DNA of 64,000 bases from Hyphomicrobiales bacterium (GTDB taxonomy: Bacteria; Pseudomonadota; Alphaproteobacteria; Rhizobiales; Beijerinckiaceae). The translations under genes were made by a program, and so were the position numbers. This document shows, piece after piece, positions 48,726 through 57,118 of this stretch; within the stretch, counting starts at the first letter, position 1, and every line of letters starts with the position of its first letter. The notes below the pieces were generated by a model. The model saw only the letters and a list, made by a program, of their open reading frames with translations, was not told where the DNA came from and did no database searches. The stretch covers positions 1 through 64,000 of the forward strand of contig JAQGKD010000058.1 of NCBI GenBank assembly GCA_028290285.1, in the 5' to 3' direction.

Positions 48726-48828
48726 GAGCGTCCCCTGTCTGATGCCCCAGCGCTAACGCGGGAGGCGTCACCATGCAACCCGGCCCCGCGCTTGCCGTTG
48801 ACCCTGCACAGGCGTCGCGGGAGGACAT

Positions 48829-50292
48829 ATGGCATCGGGACAGACCGCGCGGGAAGTCCCGCAGCAGGGCATCTACACCACCAACGTGCCCCGCCGCCTC
48901 GAACGCCTTCCCTGGGGCCGCTTCCACACGCTCGTCGTCATGGCGCTGGGCATCACCTGGATTCTCGACGGCCTTGAGGTGACGCTTGCCGGCTCGGTGG
49001 CGGGCGCCCTGAAGACGAGCCCTGCCCTGCAATTCACCGACAGCGACGTCGGCCTCGCCGGCTCGTTCTATCTGGCGGGCGCAGTGGTCGGCGCGATCTT
49101 CTTCGGCTGGCTCACCGACCGGCTCGGACGAAAGAAGCTGTTCTTCATCACCCTGGCGCTCTATCTCATTGCCACCGCTGCGACCGCCTTTTCGTGGAAT
49201 GGCTGGAGCTTCTTCCTGTTCCGCTTTCTGACAGGTGCGGGGATCGGCGGGGAATACACGGCCATCAACTCGACCATTCAGGAGCTCGTGCCGGCCCGCT
49301 ATCGCGGCTGGACGGACCTCGTCATCAACGGCAGCTTCTGGATCGGTGCGGCCATGGGAGCCTCTGGCGCCATCGTACTGCTCGACCCCGCCCATCTCGC
49401 GCCCGACCATGGGTGGCGGGCTGCCTTCCTCATAGGTGCAATCCTCGGGCTAGGGATTCTCGTGATGCGCCTCTGGATTCCAGAAAGCCCCCGCTGGCTC
49501 GTCATTCACGGCCGCCCGAAGGAGGCCGAGCGCATCGTCGAAGGTATCGAGGCCGACTTCCGGCGCGAGGGCCACAAGTTGCAGGCGCTCGACGCCTCGC
49601 ATGTCATCAGCCTGCGCGGGCGCACACACACCCCGCTGGGCCAGGTGTTCCAGAGCCTCTTCGTGGATCATCGCGGACGCACGGCCGTTGGCCTCGTGCT
49701 GATGGCCTCGCAGGCCTTCTTCTACAATGCGATCTTCTTCACCTATGCACTGATTCTGACGCGCTTCTATGCCATACCCTCGCAGGATGTCGGCTGGTAC
49801 ATCCTGCCCTTCGCGCTCGGCAATGTTATGGGGCCCATCCTGCTCGGCAGATTCTTCGACACCATCGGCCGCCGCCGCATGATCGCCTTCACCTATGGTG
49901 TCTCCGGCCTCCTTCTGGCGATCGTCGGCGCGCTGTTTCAGCAGGACATGCTGAGCGCCTCGCAATTGACGATCGGCTGGATGATCATCTTCTTTTTCGC
50001 CTCGCCTGCCGCGAGTTCGGCTTATTTGACGGTGAGCGAAAGCTTCCCGCTCGAGATCCGCGCACTCGCTATCGCCATATTCTATGCAGTGGGAACAGCG
50101 CTCGGCGGCGTGGCCGCGCCGCTGATTTTCGGGGCGCTGATCGAAAGCGGGTCACGGACGAGCGTCTTCGGCGGCTACATGTTCGGCGCGGTGCTCATGC
50201 TGGTGGGGGCCGGTGTCGCCTCGCGCTATGCCGTCGCCGCCGAAAGAAAGTCTCTTGAAGAGGTCGCGAGCCCGTTGTCGCTTGCCGAATGA
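48829..50292 (+). CDS. MFS transporter, sugar/aromatic acid:H+ symporter-like
   Basis: 487-residue permease with 12 predicted helices. The loop 2-3 signature GWLTDRLGRKKLFFIT is near 88-103, RFLTGAGIGGEYTAINSTIQE is near 130 and PESPRWLVIHGRP is near 218. The repeat signature in the second half is GRFFDTIGRRRMIAFTYG. These features are those of the sugar-porter / aromatic acid-proton symporter branch of MFS. A strong GGGAGG site precedes ATG 48829. The substrate could be an organic acid used by the neighbouring catabolic genes, which is inference from position. Confidence 0.9.
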   Translation: MASGQTAREVPQQGIYTTNVPRRLERLPWGRFHTLVVMALGITWILDGLEVTLAGSVAGALKTSPALQFTDSDVGLAGSFYLAGAVVGAIFFGWLTDRLGRKKLFFITLALYLIATAATAFSWNGWSFFLFRFLTGAGIGGEYTAINSTIQELVPARYRGWTDLVINGSFWIGAAMGASGAIVLLDPAHLAPDHGWRAAFLIGAILGLGILVMRLWIPESPRWLVIHGRPKEAERIVEGIEADFRREGHKLQALDASHVISLRGRTHTPLGQVFQSLFVDHRGRTAVGLVLMASQAFFYNAIFFTYALILTRFYAIPSQDVGWYILPFALGNVMGPILLGRFFDTIGRRRMIAFTYGVSGLLLAIVGALFQQDMLSASQLTIGWMIIFFFASPAASSAYLTVSESFPLEIRALAIAIFYAVGTALGGVAAPLIFGALIESGSRTSVFGGYMFGAVLMLVGAGVASRYAVAAERKSLEEVASPLSLAE

Positions 50293-50673
50293 TCAGGCGG
50301 CGCGGGGGAGATGGCGCGCAGCATCGGCCAGCATCGACCGAAGCTTGGCCGGCTGGCAGGGCTTTTGCAGGCATCCGAGAGAGATCGGTGCGAGATCCTC
50401 GCGCGCGCATTCCTCTGCCTGCGCGCTCAGGAACACGCAGGGAATATCGTACCGCGCCCTGATCGAGCGAGCTGCGTCGATCCCGCTCGTACCGCGCGCC
50501 AGACAAATGTCGGTGAGCACGAGGTCGGGCTTGAGTTCTTCAGCCATCTGTTCGGCGTCGCCTGCGGTGCTGGCTATTCCGCAGACCGCGTAGCCGAAGT
50601 CCGTCAGCAGGTCTTCGAGATCGAGTGCGAGCAGAACCTCGTCCTCGACGATCAGAATGCGGAGCTGCGTCAT
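50293..50673 (-). CDS. Orphan single-domain response regulator
   Basis: 126-residue receiver domain with no output domain. The acidic pair is E10/D11 in LIVEDEVLLALDLEDLL, the phosphoacceptor is D55 in DLVLTDICLARG, the Thr/Ser switch is in VFLSAQAEE near 82-90, and the conserved Lys is in LQKPCQPAKL near 107. It would work as a phosphorelay intermediate or through protein contact. No histidine kinase is in the window. ATG 50673 was preferred over open sequence to 50757. It converges head-on with the MFS gene with no gap. Confidence 0.9.
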   Translation of the reverse strand: MTQLRILIVEDEVLLALDLEDLLTDFGYAVCGIASTAGDAEQMAEELKPDLVLTDICLARGTSGIDAARSIRARYDIPCVFLSAQAEECAREDLAPISLGCLQKPCQPAKLRSMLADAARHLPRAA

Positions 50674-50919
50674 GTGAGCCTCTTCATTCCATCCAGCCAG
50701 CGCGCCGGTCTGCTTCTCCAACCGGCTCAAAGGGCTGGCGGTTCTCCGACCGGGCAATATTAGCTCAAATCTTTTCGATCATGGTTGAGGAAGCGTGAAT
50801 GCACTTGCCAGACCACAGGGACTTGCTCTAGGGCGACGGCATCGTGATAGTGAAGACGAGTTCCGAAGCGCCATCGAAGGTGCCGCCCTATCGAGGCTGG
50901 GAACGCAGGAGGAAACAAA

Positions 50920-51951
50920 ATGCATATCGCCAAGCATCCCGCCAAACATGTCGTGCGCGCCGCCCTGGTCGGCCTCGCCCTCTGCGCGGGACCAGCCCAA
51001 GCGGCCGATACCGACTTCTACAAAGGCAACACCGTCAACCTCTACGTCGGCTACAGCCCCGGCGGCGGCTACGACGTTTATGCGCGCTTGCTGGCCCGGT
51101 TCATGGGCAAGCACATTCCCGGCAGCCCGACCGTCGTCGTACAGAACATGCCGGGCGCCGGCAGCCTGCGCGCCGCCAACTGGCTTTACAATGTCGCGCC
51201 CAAGGACGGCACTGCCTTTGCGATCGTGGCGCGCGGCGCGGCCTTCGATCCGCTCTTCGGCCTGCCCGGCACGCAATTCGACGCGACCAAGTTCAACTGG
51301 CTCGGCAGCGCCAACGATGAAGTCAGCGTCTGCGTTTCTTGGAACCCGACGCAGGTGAAAACCTATGAAGACCTCCTCACGAAGGAACTCGTCGTGGGCG
51401 GCACGGGCGGCAGCGCCGATACCGACCAGTTTCCCCGCGTGATGAACGGGGTGCTCGGCACGAAGATGAAAATGGTCGTCGGCTATCCCGGCGGCAACGA
51501 CGTCAATCTTGCCATGGAACGCGGCGAAGTGCAGGGCCGCTGCGGCTGGTCGTGGTCGAGCGTGAAATCGACCCAGCCCGATTGGCTGAAGAACAAGAAA
51601 ATCAACGTGCTGATCCAGCTGTCGATGAACAAGCACGAGGACCTGCCCGACGTCCCCGCCGTGATCGAAAAGGCGACCACGGACGAACAGCGCCAGATCC
51701 TGAAGCTGGTGTTCGCGCGCCAGATCATGGGCCGCCCCTTCATGGCGCCTCCCGGCGTCCCGCCGGAGCGCGTCGCCATCCTCCGCAAGGCATTCATGGA
51801 AACCATGAAGGATACTGACTTCCTGGCCGAGGCCGAGAAGGCGAAGCTCGAAGTGACGCCCGTCAGCGGCGAGGAGATCCAGAAGCTCGTCAGCGATTCC
51901 TACAAGGTAGCGCCCGAGATCGCGAAAAAGGCCGGCGACCTGCTGAAGTAA
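50920..51951 (+). CDS. Second TctC/Bug-family substrate-binding protein
   Basis: 343-residue periplasmic binder. The signal peptide (about 1-29) ends GPAQAAD. The Bug loops read YKGNTVNLYVGYSPGGGYD and VVVQNMPGAGSLRAANWL. Downstream features such as MERGEVQGRCGWSWSS parallel LERGEVEGRGGGAYSS in the first TctC protein, and the two look like paralogues. Again no TctA/TctB is nearby. GGAGG precedes ATG 50920. It is 87 bases upstream of the ThDP-enzyme gene and probably co-transcribed, which suggests uptake of a 2-keto or related acid used by that enzyme. Confidence 0.9.
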   Translation: MHIAKHPAKHVVRAALVGLALCAGPAQAADTDFYKGNTVNLYVGYSPGGGYDVYARLLARFMGKHIPGSPTVVVQNMPGAGSLRAANWLYNVAPKDGTAFAIVARGAAFDPLFGLPGTQFDATKFNWLGSANDEVSVCVSWNPTQVKTYEDLLTKELVVGGTGGSADTDQFPRVMNGVLGTKMKMVVGYPGGNDVNLAMERGEVQGRCGWSWSSVKSTQPDWLKNKKINVLIQLSMNKHEDLPDVPAVIEKATTDEQRQILKLVFARQIMGRPFMAPPGVPPERVAILRKAFMETMKDTDFLAEAEKAKLEVTPVSGEEIQKLVSDSYKVAPEIAKKAGDLLK

Positions 51952-52038
51952 GCAAGCGAACAGAAACAAGTGTGCGAGGACCGACGAGTGCCGGTCTCTC
52001 GCGCTCCTAAGAAAAAGCACTCGCCGGGAGGGAAGAGT

Positions 52039-53796
52039 ATGGGCAGGAACACCGACGACAAATTGCGTGGCTGGCAGTCCGACATCATCGTCGACCTCAT
52101 CAAGCGCTATGACTTCGAATATATTTCGATGAACCCAGGCGCGAGCTTCCGCGGCCTGCACGATTCCATCGTCAACTATGGCATGCAGGATCCGCCGATG
52201 CTGCTTTGCCAGCATGAGGAGATCGCGGTCCAGATTGCCCATGGCTATGCCAAGGCCTCGGGTAAGCCCATGGCCGTCATCCTGCACAATCTCGTCGGCC
52301 TGCTTCACGCGACCATGGCCATCTATTACGCCTATATCGACCGAGTGCCGATCTTCATCATGGGTGCCACCGGCCCCATGGACGAAGGCAAGCGCCGCCC
52401 GCACATCGACTGGACGCATACGGCCCTCGTCCAGGGCAATGCGATCCGCGACTACGTGAAATGGGATTATCAGCCCTATTCCATCGACGGCGTTCCTGAA
52501 TCCTTCGCCCGCGCCTATTCAGTCATGACCACTGAGCCGCAGGGCCCGGTCTACATGTGCTACGACGCGGACCTGCAGGAGCAGAAGCTCACGCGCGAGA
52601 TTCCCCTGCCGCCGATCGATTCCGTGCGCACGCCCGCGCCGATGATGCCAGATCCGCGCGCCATAGAGGCCATCGCCGATAAGCTGCTCGCCTGCGAAAA
52701 CCCGCTGCTGATGCCGGAATATGTGGGCCGTCGCGAAGGCGGCTTCGAGGCCATGGTGAAACTGGCCGAGACAATCGGCGCTGGTGTGTGGGACATCAAC
52801 AATGCGTTGAACTTCCCCAACAAGCATCCGCTGTGCCTGAGCCTGGACAAGGGCGCGCTCAAGACCGTCGATCTCGTTCTCGGCCTTGATTGCAAGGACG
52901 TGGAGAAGGCGACGCGCGAACTCGACAGCACCAAGCGCGAAGTCGTGCCTGTCGTTGCCGAGAATTGCGACTGGCTCGAGATGGGCTTCGCTGAAATCAA
53001 CATGAGCAAATGGTCCATGGACTATTGCCGCATGCAGCCCTGCTCCATCCGCGCGCTCGGCGATACTGCGCTCGGCATTCCCGCGCTGACGAAAGTCATC
53101 GAGGAGAAGGTCGCGGCCAACCCTGCCCTGAAGGACAAGATCGCAAAGCGCAGCGCCGCCATCGGCAAGCGCCACGACGAGACCTGGGCAAAGTGGCAGG
53201 ACGAGGCCCGCAAGGACTGGGATGCCGCGCCCATGACCGTGCCGCGTCTCGCCGCCGAAGTCTGGGACGTCATCAAGGACGAGGATTGGGTTCTCACTGC
53301 GAACACACTGAAGAACCAGGTCCGCAAGATGTGGGACTTCGACAAGCCGCACCGCCACCCCGGCGTCGAGCTCGGAACCTCCACGCAGATCGGCATCTCG
53401 ATGGGTGTTGCCCTGGCCCACAAGAACAAGGGCCGCATCATCGTCGATCTTCAGCCCGACGGCGATCTCATGTTCGACGCGGGCGCCCTTTGGGTCGCGG
53501 CGAAATACGAAATCCCGATGCTGATCGTCATGTACAACAATCGTGCCTATTACAACGATTGGGAACACCAGATCCGCATGGCACGCCTGCGCGGGACCGA
53601 TCTTGAGAAGGCCCATATCGGCATGGATCTATTTGGACCGGAGCCCGACTTTGGCGCACTCGCACGCTCCATGGGCATGTGGGGCGAAGGACCCATCGAA
53701 GACCCGAAGGACTTGCGCCCGGCCTTGCTGCGCGCGCTGGAACAGGTCAAGGCCGGCAAGCCCGCGCTCATCGACGCGATCACGCGTCACCGTTGA
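52039..53796 (+). CDS. Thiamine-diphosphate-dependent enzyme, acetolactate synthase-like
   Basis: 585-residue ThDP enzyme. The N-terminal pyrimidine-binding domain has the catalytic Glu in LLCQHEEIAVQIAHGYAKAS near 55-74, with NPGASFRGLHDSIVNYG before it. A central domain covers about 205-340. The C-terminal domain has the ThDP/Mg site in DLQPDGDLMFDAGALWVAAK near 475-490 and YNNRAYYNDWEH. It would cleave or join a 2-keto acid. The central region is not clearly that of a true acetolactate synthase, so decarboxylase or lyase activity is equally possible. GGGAGGGAAG precedes ATG 52039. The frame is open to 51970 without similarity. Confidence 0.88.
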   Translation: MGRNTDDKLRGWQSDIIVDLIKRYDFEYISMNPGASFRGLHDSIVNYGMQDPPMLLCQHEEIAVQIAHGYAKASGKPMAVILHNLVGLLHATMAIYYAYIDRVPIFIMGATGPMDEGKRRPHIDWTHTALVQGNAIRDYVKWDYQPYSIDGVPESFARAYSVMTTEPQGPVYMCYDADLQEQKLTREIPLPPIDSVRTPAPMMPDPRAIEAIADKLLACENPLLMPEYVGRREGGFEAMVKLAETIGAGVWDINNALNFPNKHPLCLSLDKGALKTVDLVLGLDCKDVEKATRELDSTKREVVPVVAENCDWLEMGFAEINMSKWSMDYCRMQPCSIRALGDTALGIPALTKVIEEKVAANPALKDKIAKRSAAIGKRHDETWAKWQDEARKDWDAAPMTVPRLAAEVWDVIKDEDWVLTANTLKNQVRKMWDFDKPHRHPGVELGTSTQIGISMGVALAHKNKGRIIVDLQPDGDLMFDAGALWVAAKYEIPMLIVMYNNRAYYNDWEHQIRMARLRGTDLEKAHIGMDLFGPEPDFGALARSMGMWGEGPIEDPKDLRPALLRALEQVKAGKPALIDAITRHR

Positions 53797-53816
53797 TCGT
53801 CCTTCTGGACGCAAAG

Positions 53817-53845
53817 ATCCCGCGCATGCAGATGCGCGGGATTTT
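53817..53845 (+). terminator. Rho-independent terminator after the ThDP gene
   Basis: ATCCCGCGCAT (53817-53827) pairs perfectly with ATGCGCGGGAT (53832-53842) around GCAG, followed by TTT. Confidence 0.9.
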
Positions 53846-53873
53846 GCGTTTCAGAGCGGCCGAAGTTCTCTGC

Positions 53874-53948
53874 TCAGCGCAGGAAAGCGAGCAGCAGAAT
53901 GATGGGAATCGGAATGCCGATCAGCCAGAGAAGAATACCGCGACCCAT
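53874..53948 (-). CDS. 24-residue hydrophobic microprotein
   Basis: ATG 53948 is preceded by GGAGGACGAC. The 24 residues (MGRGILLWLIG, then IPIPIILLLAFLR) form one transmembrane helix with a central Pro-x-Pro kink and Arg at each end. The strong ribosome site and clean single-helix composition argue that it is real, although it is too short for a database-style call. The remainder of 53797-54138 holds only the terminator and the leader of the next gene. Confidence 0.6.
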   Translation of the reverse strand: MGRGILLWLIGIPIPIILLLAFLR

Positions 53949-54138
53949 GTCGTCCTCCTGATTTCATCTGGCTGCTCAACTCACGTTCCGCCGTGCGGTT
54001 CCGTTCAGGCCTGTCCGTCCTGAGCGGAACTTTAATCCGGCTTTGCGGTTTCCCCGCCGCAAATGATGGCAGCTCGTGGGCTGCCGATGGAATGGCGGCA
54101 CCGCTTCCGGGGAGGCCGCCGCAAGGGAGACTACGCCG

Positions 54139-55044
54139 ATGGCAAATACCTACACGACCCCTGCTGGACGACCGGCTGCGGACGACTTCGACGGTGCAAG
54201 CGCGTCCGCCGTGTCATGGGCTGCGATTTTCGCCGGAGCCGTCGGGGCCGCGGCGGTCACCCTCGTCCTCATCACGCTCAGCACAGGCCTCGGTTTCGCT
54301 TCGATCTCGCCCTTCGCCAATTCGGGCGTCTCGGCATCCACCTTCACCATCGTGACCGCCGTCTGGCTGATCGTGGTTCACGCGATCGCAGCCGGCATCG
54401 GCGGCTATCTCGCCGGCCGTCTTCGCACCAAGTGGGTCGGCGTCCACACCGATGAAGTCTATTTCCGCGACACCGCGCACGGCTTCATGTCGTGGGCGCT
54501 GGGCACGCTCCTCGGGGCACTTCTCCTGACCTCCGTCGTATCCTCCATCCTTGGCGCAGGGGCGCAGGCGGGCGCAACACTTGCCTCGGGCGCCGCCCAG
54601 AGCGCGACCGCCAGCCTTACCGCGGGGGCTGCGAACGCGTCAGGGTCTCCCGCTGACCCGACGAGCTATTTCGTCGACATGATGTTCCGCAGCGACCGCC
54701 CCTCGCCGGATGCCAACGACGCCGCTGTGCGCACCGAAGTCGGCCGTATCGTCGCCAACGCCATCCGCAACGGCGATCTCCCCGCTGCCGACCGCACCTA
54801 TGTCGCGCAGGTGATCGCGGCTCGCACCGGCGTGCCGCAGGCCGACGCCGAAAAGCGTATCGACGACACGATTGCTAAGGCGAAACAGGCTGCAGCGACG
54901 ACCGCTGACAAAGCGAAACAGGCTGCGGAAGCCACCCGCAAGGCTGCCACCTACGCTGCGCTCTGGATGGCAGCTGCCATGCTGATCGGCGCCTTCTGCG
55001 CCAGCATCGCGGCAACTTGGGGCGGTCGCTCGCGCGACTTCTGA
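54139..55044 (+). CDS. Membrane protein with C-terminal Ala/Lys-rich coiled region, unknown function
   Basis: 301 residues with about four hydrophobic segments: SWAAIFAGAVGAAAVTLVLI near 26-45, TIVTAVWLIVVHAIAAGIGG near 70, SWALGTLLGALLLTSVVSS near 118, and a C-terminal ALWMAAAMLIGAFCASIAA near 275. Between the third and fourth lies a soluble part with EVGRIVANAIRNGDLPAADR and a Lys/Ala-rich helix (AKAKQAAATTADKAKQAAEA), probably coiled-coil. A YrhK/DUF-type 'cell envelope' role is only a guess. AAGGGAG precedes ATG 54139. No family was recognised with confidence. Confidence 0.78.
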   Translation: MANTYTTPAGRPAADDFDGASASAVSWAAIFAGAVGAAAVTLVLITLSTGLGFASISPFANSGVSASTFTIVTAVWLIVVHAIAAGIGGYLAGRLRTKWVGVHTDEVYFRDTAHGFMSWALGTLLGALLLTSVVSSILGAGAQAGATLASGAAQSATASLTAGAANASGSPADPTSYFVDMMFRSDRPSPDANDAAVRTEVGRIVANAIRNGDLPAADRTYVAQVIAARTGVPQADAEKRIDDTIAKAKQAAATTADKAKQAAEATRKAATYAALWMAAAMLIGAFCASIAATWGGRSRDF

Positions 55045-55062
55045 TCCACTCGTCGACAGATG

Positions 55063-55090
55063 AAAAGGGCCCGCAACTGCGGGCCCTTTT
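55063..55090. terminator. Bidirectional terminator between convergent genes
   Basis: AAAAGGGCCCGCA (55063-55075) pairs with TGCGGGCCCTTTT (55078-55090), with U-runs in both directions. It separates stops at 55044 (+) and 55091 (-). Confidence 0.93.
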
Positions 55091-56200
55091 TTATTCCGCC
55101 GCTTCGCGCAGCGCCTGCGTGGCAAAAGCCGCCGACGGCACATAAAGCGTGCCATCGAACAGCAGCCGCGCCGTTCGCAACAGACCAGAACGCTCGATCA
55201 CCGGCTGATCGACAGTGCCACCGACTTCCATCCGCACGGAGAATTCGCCGGTGGGATGTTCGACGGAAAGGGTCTTCACGCGCCCATCGGGCACTCGCGC
55301 GGCGCGCGACCCCGGAGAATTGGGCAGCACGCAGGCCGTCGCCACCGACACCGCCGCGAACACGCCGATCGACGCGTGGCATTCATGCGGGATGAAACTG
55401 CGCGTCGACACGTGGCCGCCATGCATGGGCGGCGAAACCAACGCGATCTTCGGCACGACCTTGTCGCGCACATCGCCGAGATTCATCAAGGGCCCCGCCG
55501 CGATACGGATTTCTTCGAGGCGCGCTTTCAATTCCATGTCGGTGTTGAGCTGGTCGCGCGGCTCATAGCCGGTGCGCCCCACCGACTTGGCTTCGAGCAC
55601 GATGACGGGCATGCCATTGTCGATCAGCGTGCATTCCACACCAGCGACAACGTCCACAGCATTACCCGTCGGCAGCAGCGAACCGCAGACGGAGCCCGCT
55701 GCATCGAGGAAGTCGATGGCAATGGGGGCCGCCGTTCCCGGCACGCCGTCGATCCGCGCCGAGCCTTCATAATTGACGTGGCCGCCCGGTGTCTCGATCA
55801 GCAGCTCGGCAATCGTGCCGGTGTTGAGCGTGCGTACCCTCACCCGCGTCACCGGGTCCTGCGCCGCGATAAGCCCGCGCTCGATGGCAAAGGGCGCGAC
55901 GCCCGAAAGAATATTCCCGCAGTTCGGCGTCGTATCCACCATCGGCTTGTCGATCACCACCTGGCAGAACAGGAAGTCGATATCGCAATCCGCCAACGTC
56001 GACTTCGACACGAGCGCGACCTTGCTGGTCAGCGGATGTGCGCCACCGACGCCATCCACCTGACGCGGATCGGGCGAACCCATGGCTGCCAGCAGCACGC
56101 GATCGCGCGCCACCTGCTCGACAGGCAGATCGTCGGCGAGGAAATAAGCGCCCTTGGACGTGCCGCCCCGCATGAGCATGCATTTGATGCCGATGAGCAT
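55091..56200 (-). CDS. PrpF-family isomerase, probable 4-oxalomesaconate tautomerase
   Basis: 369-residue diaminopimelate-epimerase-fold isomerase of the PrpF/GalD group. Visible motifs: MLMRGGTSKGAYFLADDLP at the start, MGSPDPRQVDGVGGAHPLTS near 40-60, and TTPNCGNILSGVAPFAIERG near 89-108, with the active-site Cys in PNCGN. GalD interconverts keto and enol forms of 4-oxalomesaconate. The neighbour LigI makes exactly that compound, which favours this reaction over methylaconitate isomerisation by PrpF. AGGAGAAGG precedes ATG 56200. Confidence 0.87.
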   Translation of the reverse strand: MLIGIKCMLMRGGTSKGAYFLADDLPVEQVARDRVLLAAMGSPDPRQVDGVGGAHPLTSKVALVSKSTLADCDIDFLFCQVVIDKPMVDTTPNCGNILSGVAPFAIERGLIAAQDPVTRVRVRTLNTGTIAELLIETPGGHVNYEGSARIDGVPGTAAPIAIDFLDAAGSVCGSLLPTGNAVDVVAGVECTLIDNGMPVIVLEAKSVGRTGYEPRDQLNTDMELKARLEEIRIAAGPLMNLGDVRDKVVPKIALVSPPMHGGHVSTRSFIPHECHASIGVFAAVSVATACVLPNSPGSRAARVPDGRVKTLSVEHPTGEFSVRMEVGGTVDQPVIERSGLLRTARLLFDGTLYVPSAAFATQALREAAE

Positions 56201-56209
56201 GGCCTTCTC

Positions 56210-57091
56210 CTAATCGTCGAAGCCGTAGAGCCGCGCAGGATTGTCCACGAGGATACGCTTCTGTGTCGCCGCGTCGGGCGCGAACAGCGGGATGAGATCC
56301 ACGAGATCGCCGTCGTTGGGCATGGACTTTACATTTGGATGCGGCCAATCCGTTCCCCAGACGCAACGGTCGGGCGCGGTCTCGATGAGCTTGGCCGCGA
56401 AGGGCGCTGCATCGTGGAAGGGAGGTCCCGCCGAGGACACTCGCTCGGAACCGCAGACCTTCACCCAGGCCTTCTGATCGTTGCGCATCAGGCTGAGAAG
56501 AATGCGGAACGGCTCCTGGTCGAGACCGTCGGACGCCTTCACCCGACCCATATGGTCGATGATATAGGGCACCGGAAGCTTGCTCAGCATGCCCGCATAT
56601 TGCGGCAGGTCTATTGCATCGAAATGCAGGTTGAGATGCCAGCCGAGCGGCGCGATCATCGACACCACGCGATTGAAGATGGACATGTCGGGCACGCCAC
56701 CGAGATGGCGCACGAAGTTGAACCGGCAGCCACGGAAGCCGCCTTCGTGCAGGACGCGCAACTCACGCTCGCTGATCGTGTCGTCAAGATTGGCCACGGC
56801 GCGATAAGCGCCGTTGCTCACCGCGATGGCGTCGAGCGCGACGCGATTATCCGTGCCGTGCGCACTGGCGTTGACGATGACCGCGCGCTGGATGCCGAGT
56901 TTGGCGTGCAGCGCCCGGAACATTTCGAGCGGCGCATCGGGCGGCGTATAGGTGCGGTCGGGTGCGTAAGGGTATTTGTCGCCGGGCCCGAAGATGTGGC
57001 AATGCGCGTCGCAGGACAGCGGCGGCAGCTTGAATTTCGGCGTCTTCGTATCCGGGTCCGGTCCCGGAATTGTCGGAGCATTCGTGGGCAA
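56210..57091 (-). CDS. ligI: 2-pyrone-4,6-dicarboxylate hydrolase (LigI-like amidohydrolase)
   Basis: 293-residue TIM-barrel amidohydrolase. It has CDAHCHIFGPGDKYPYAPDR near 27-46, GFRGCRFNFVRHLGG near 117, HLNLHFDAIDLPQ near 151, IIDHMGRVKASDGLDQEP near 178, and WGTDWPHPNVKSMP near 245 with the catalytic Asp. LigI opens the 2-pyrone-4,6-dicarboxylate ring in meta-cleavage of protocatechuate, gallate and syringate. The start codon is TTG 57091 with GGAGGACAGAAC upstream, an unusual choice that may lower expression. It lies 9 bases before galD and 27 after the DUF1932 gene. Confidence 0.9.
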   Translation of the reverse strand: MPTNAPTIPGPDPDTKTPKFKLPPLSCDAHCHIFGPGDKYPYAPDRTYTPPDAPLEMFRALHAKLGIQRAVIVNASAHGTDNRVALDAIAVSNGAYRAVANLDDTISERELRVLHEGGFRGCRFNFVRHLGGVPDMSIFNRVVSMIAPLGWHLNLHFDAIDLPQYAGMLSKLPVPYIIDHMGRVKASDGLDQEPFRILLSLMRNDQKAWVKVCGSERVSSAGPPFHDAAPFAAKLIETAPDRCVWGTDWPHPNVKSMPNDGDLVDLIPLFAPDAATQKRILVDNPARLYGFDD

Positions 57092-57118
57092 GTTCTGTCC
57101 TCCGGGTTTCGCCTGAAT

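Noticed and set aside
50779..52419. A 546-codon minus-strand open frame
   Set aside because: It is antisense to the TctC-type and ThDP-enzyme genes, which have clear signal peptide, motifs and ribosome sites.
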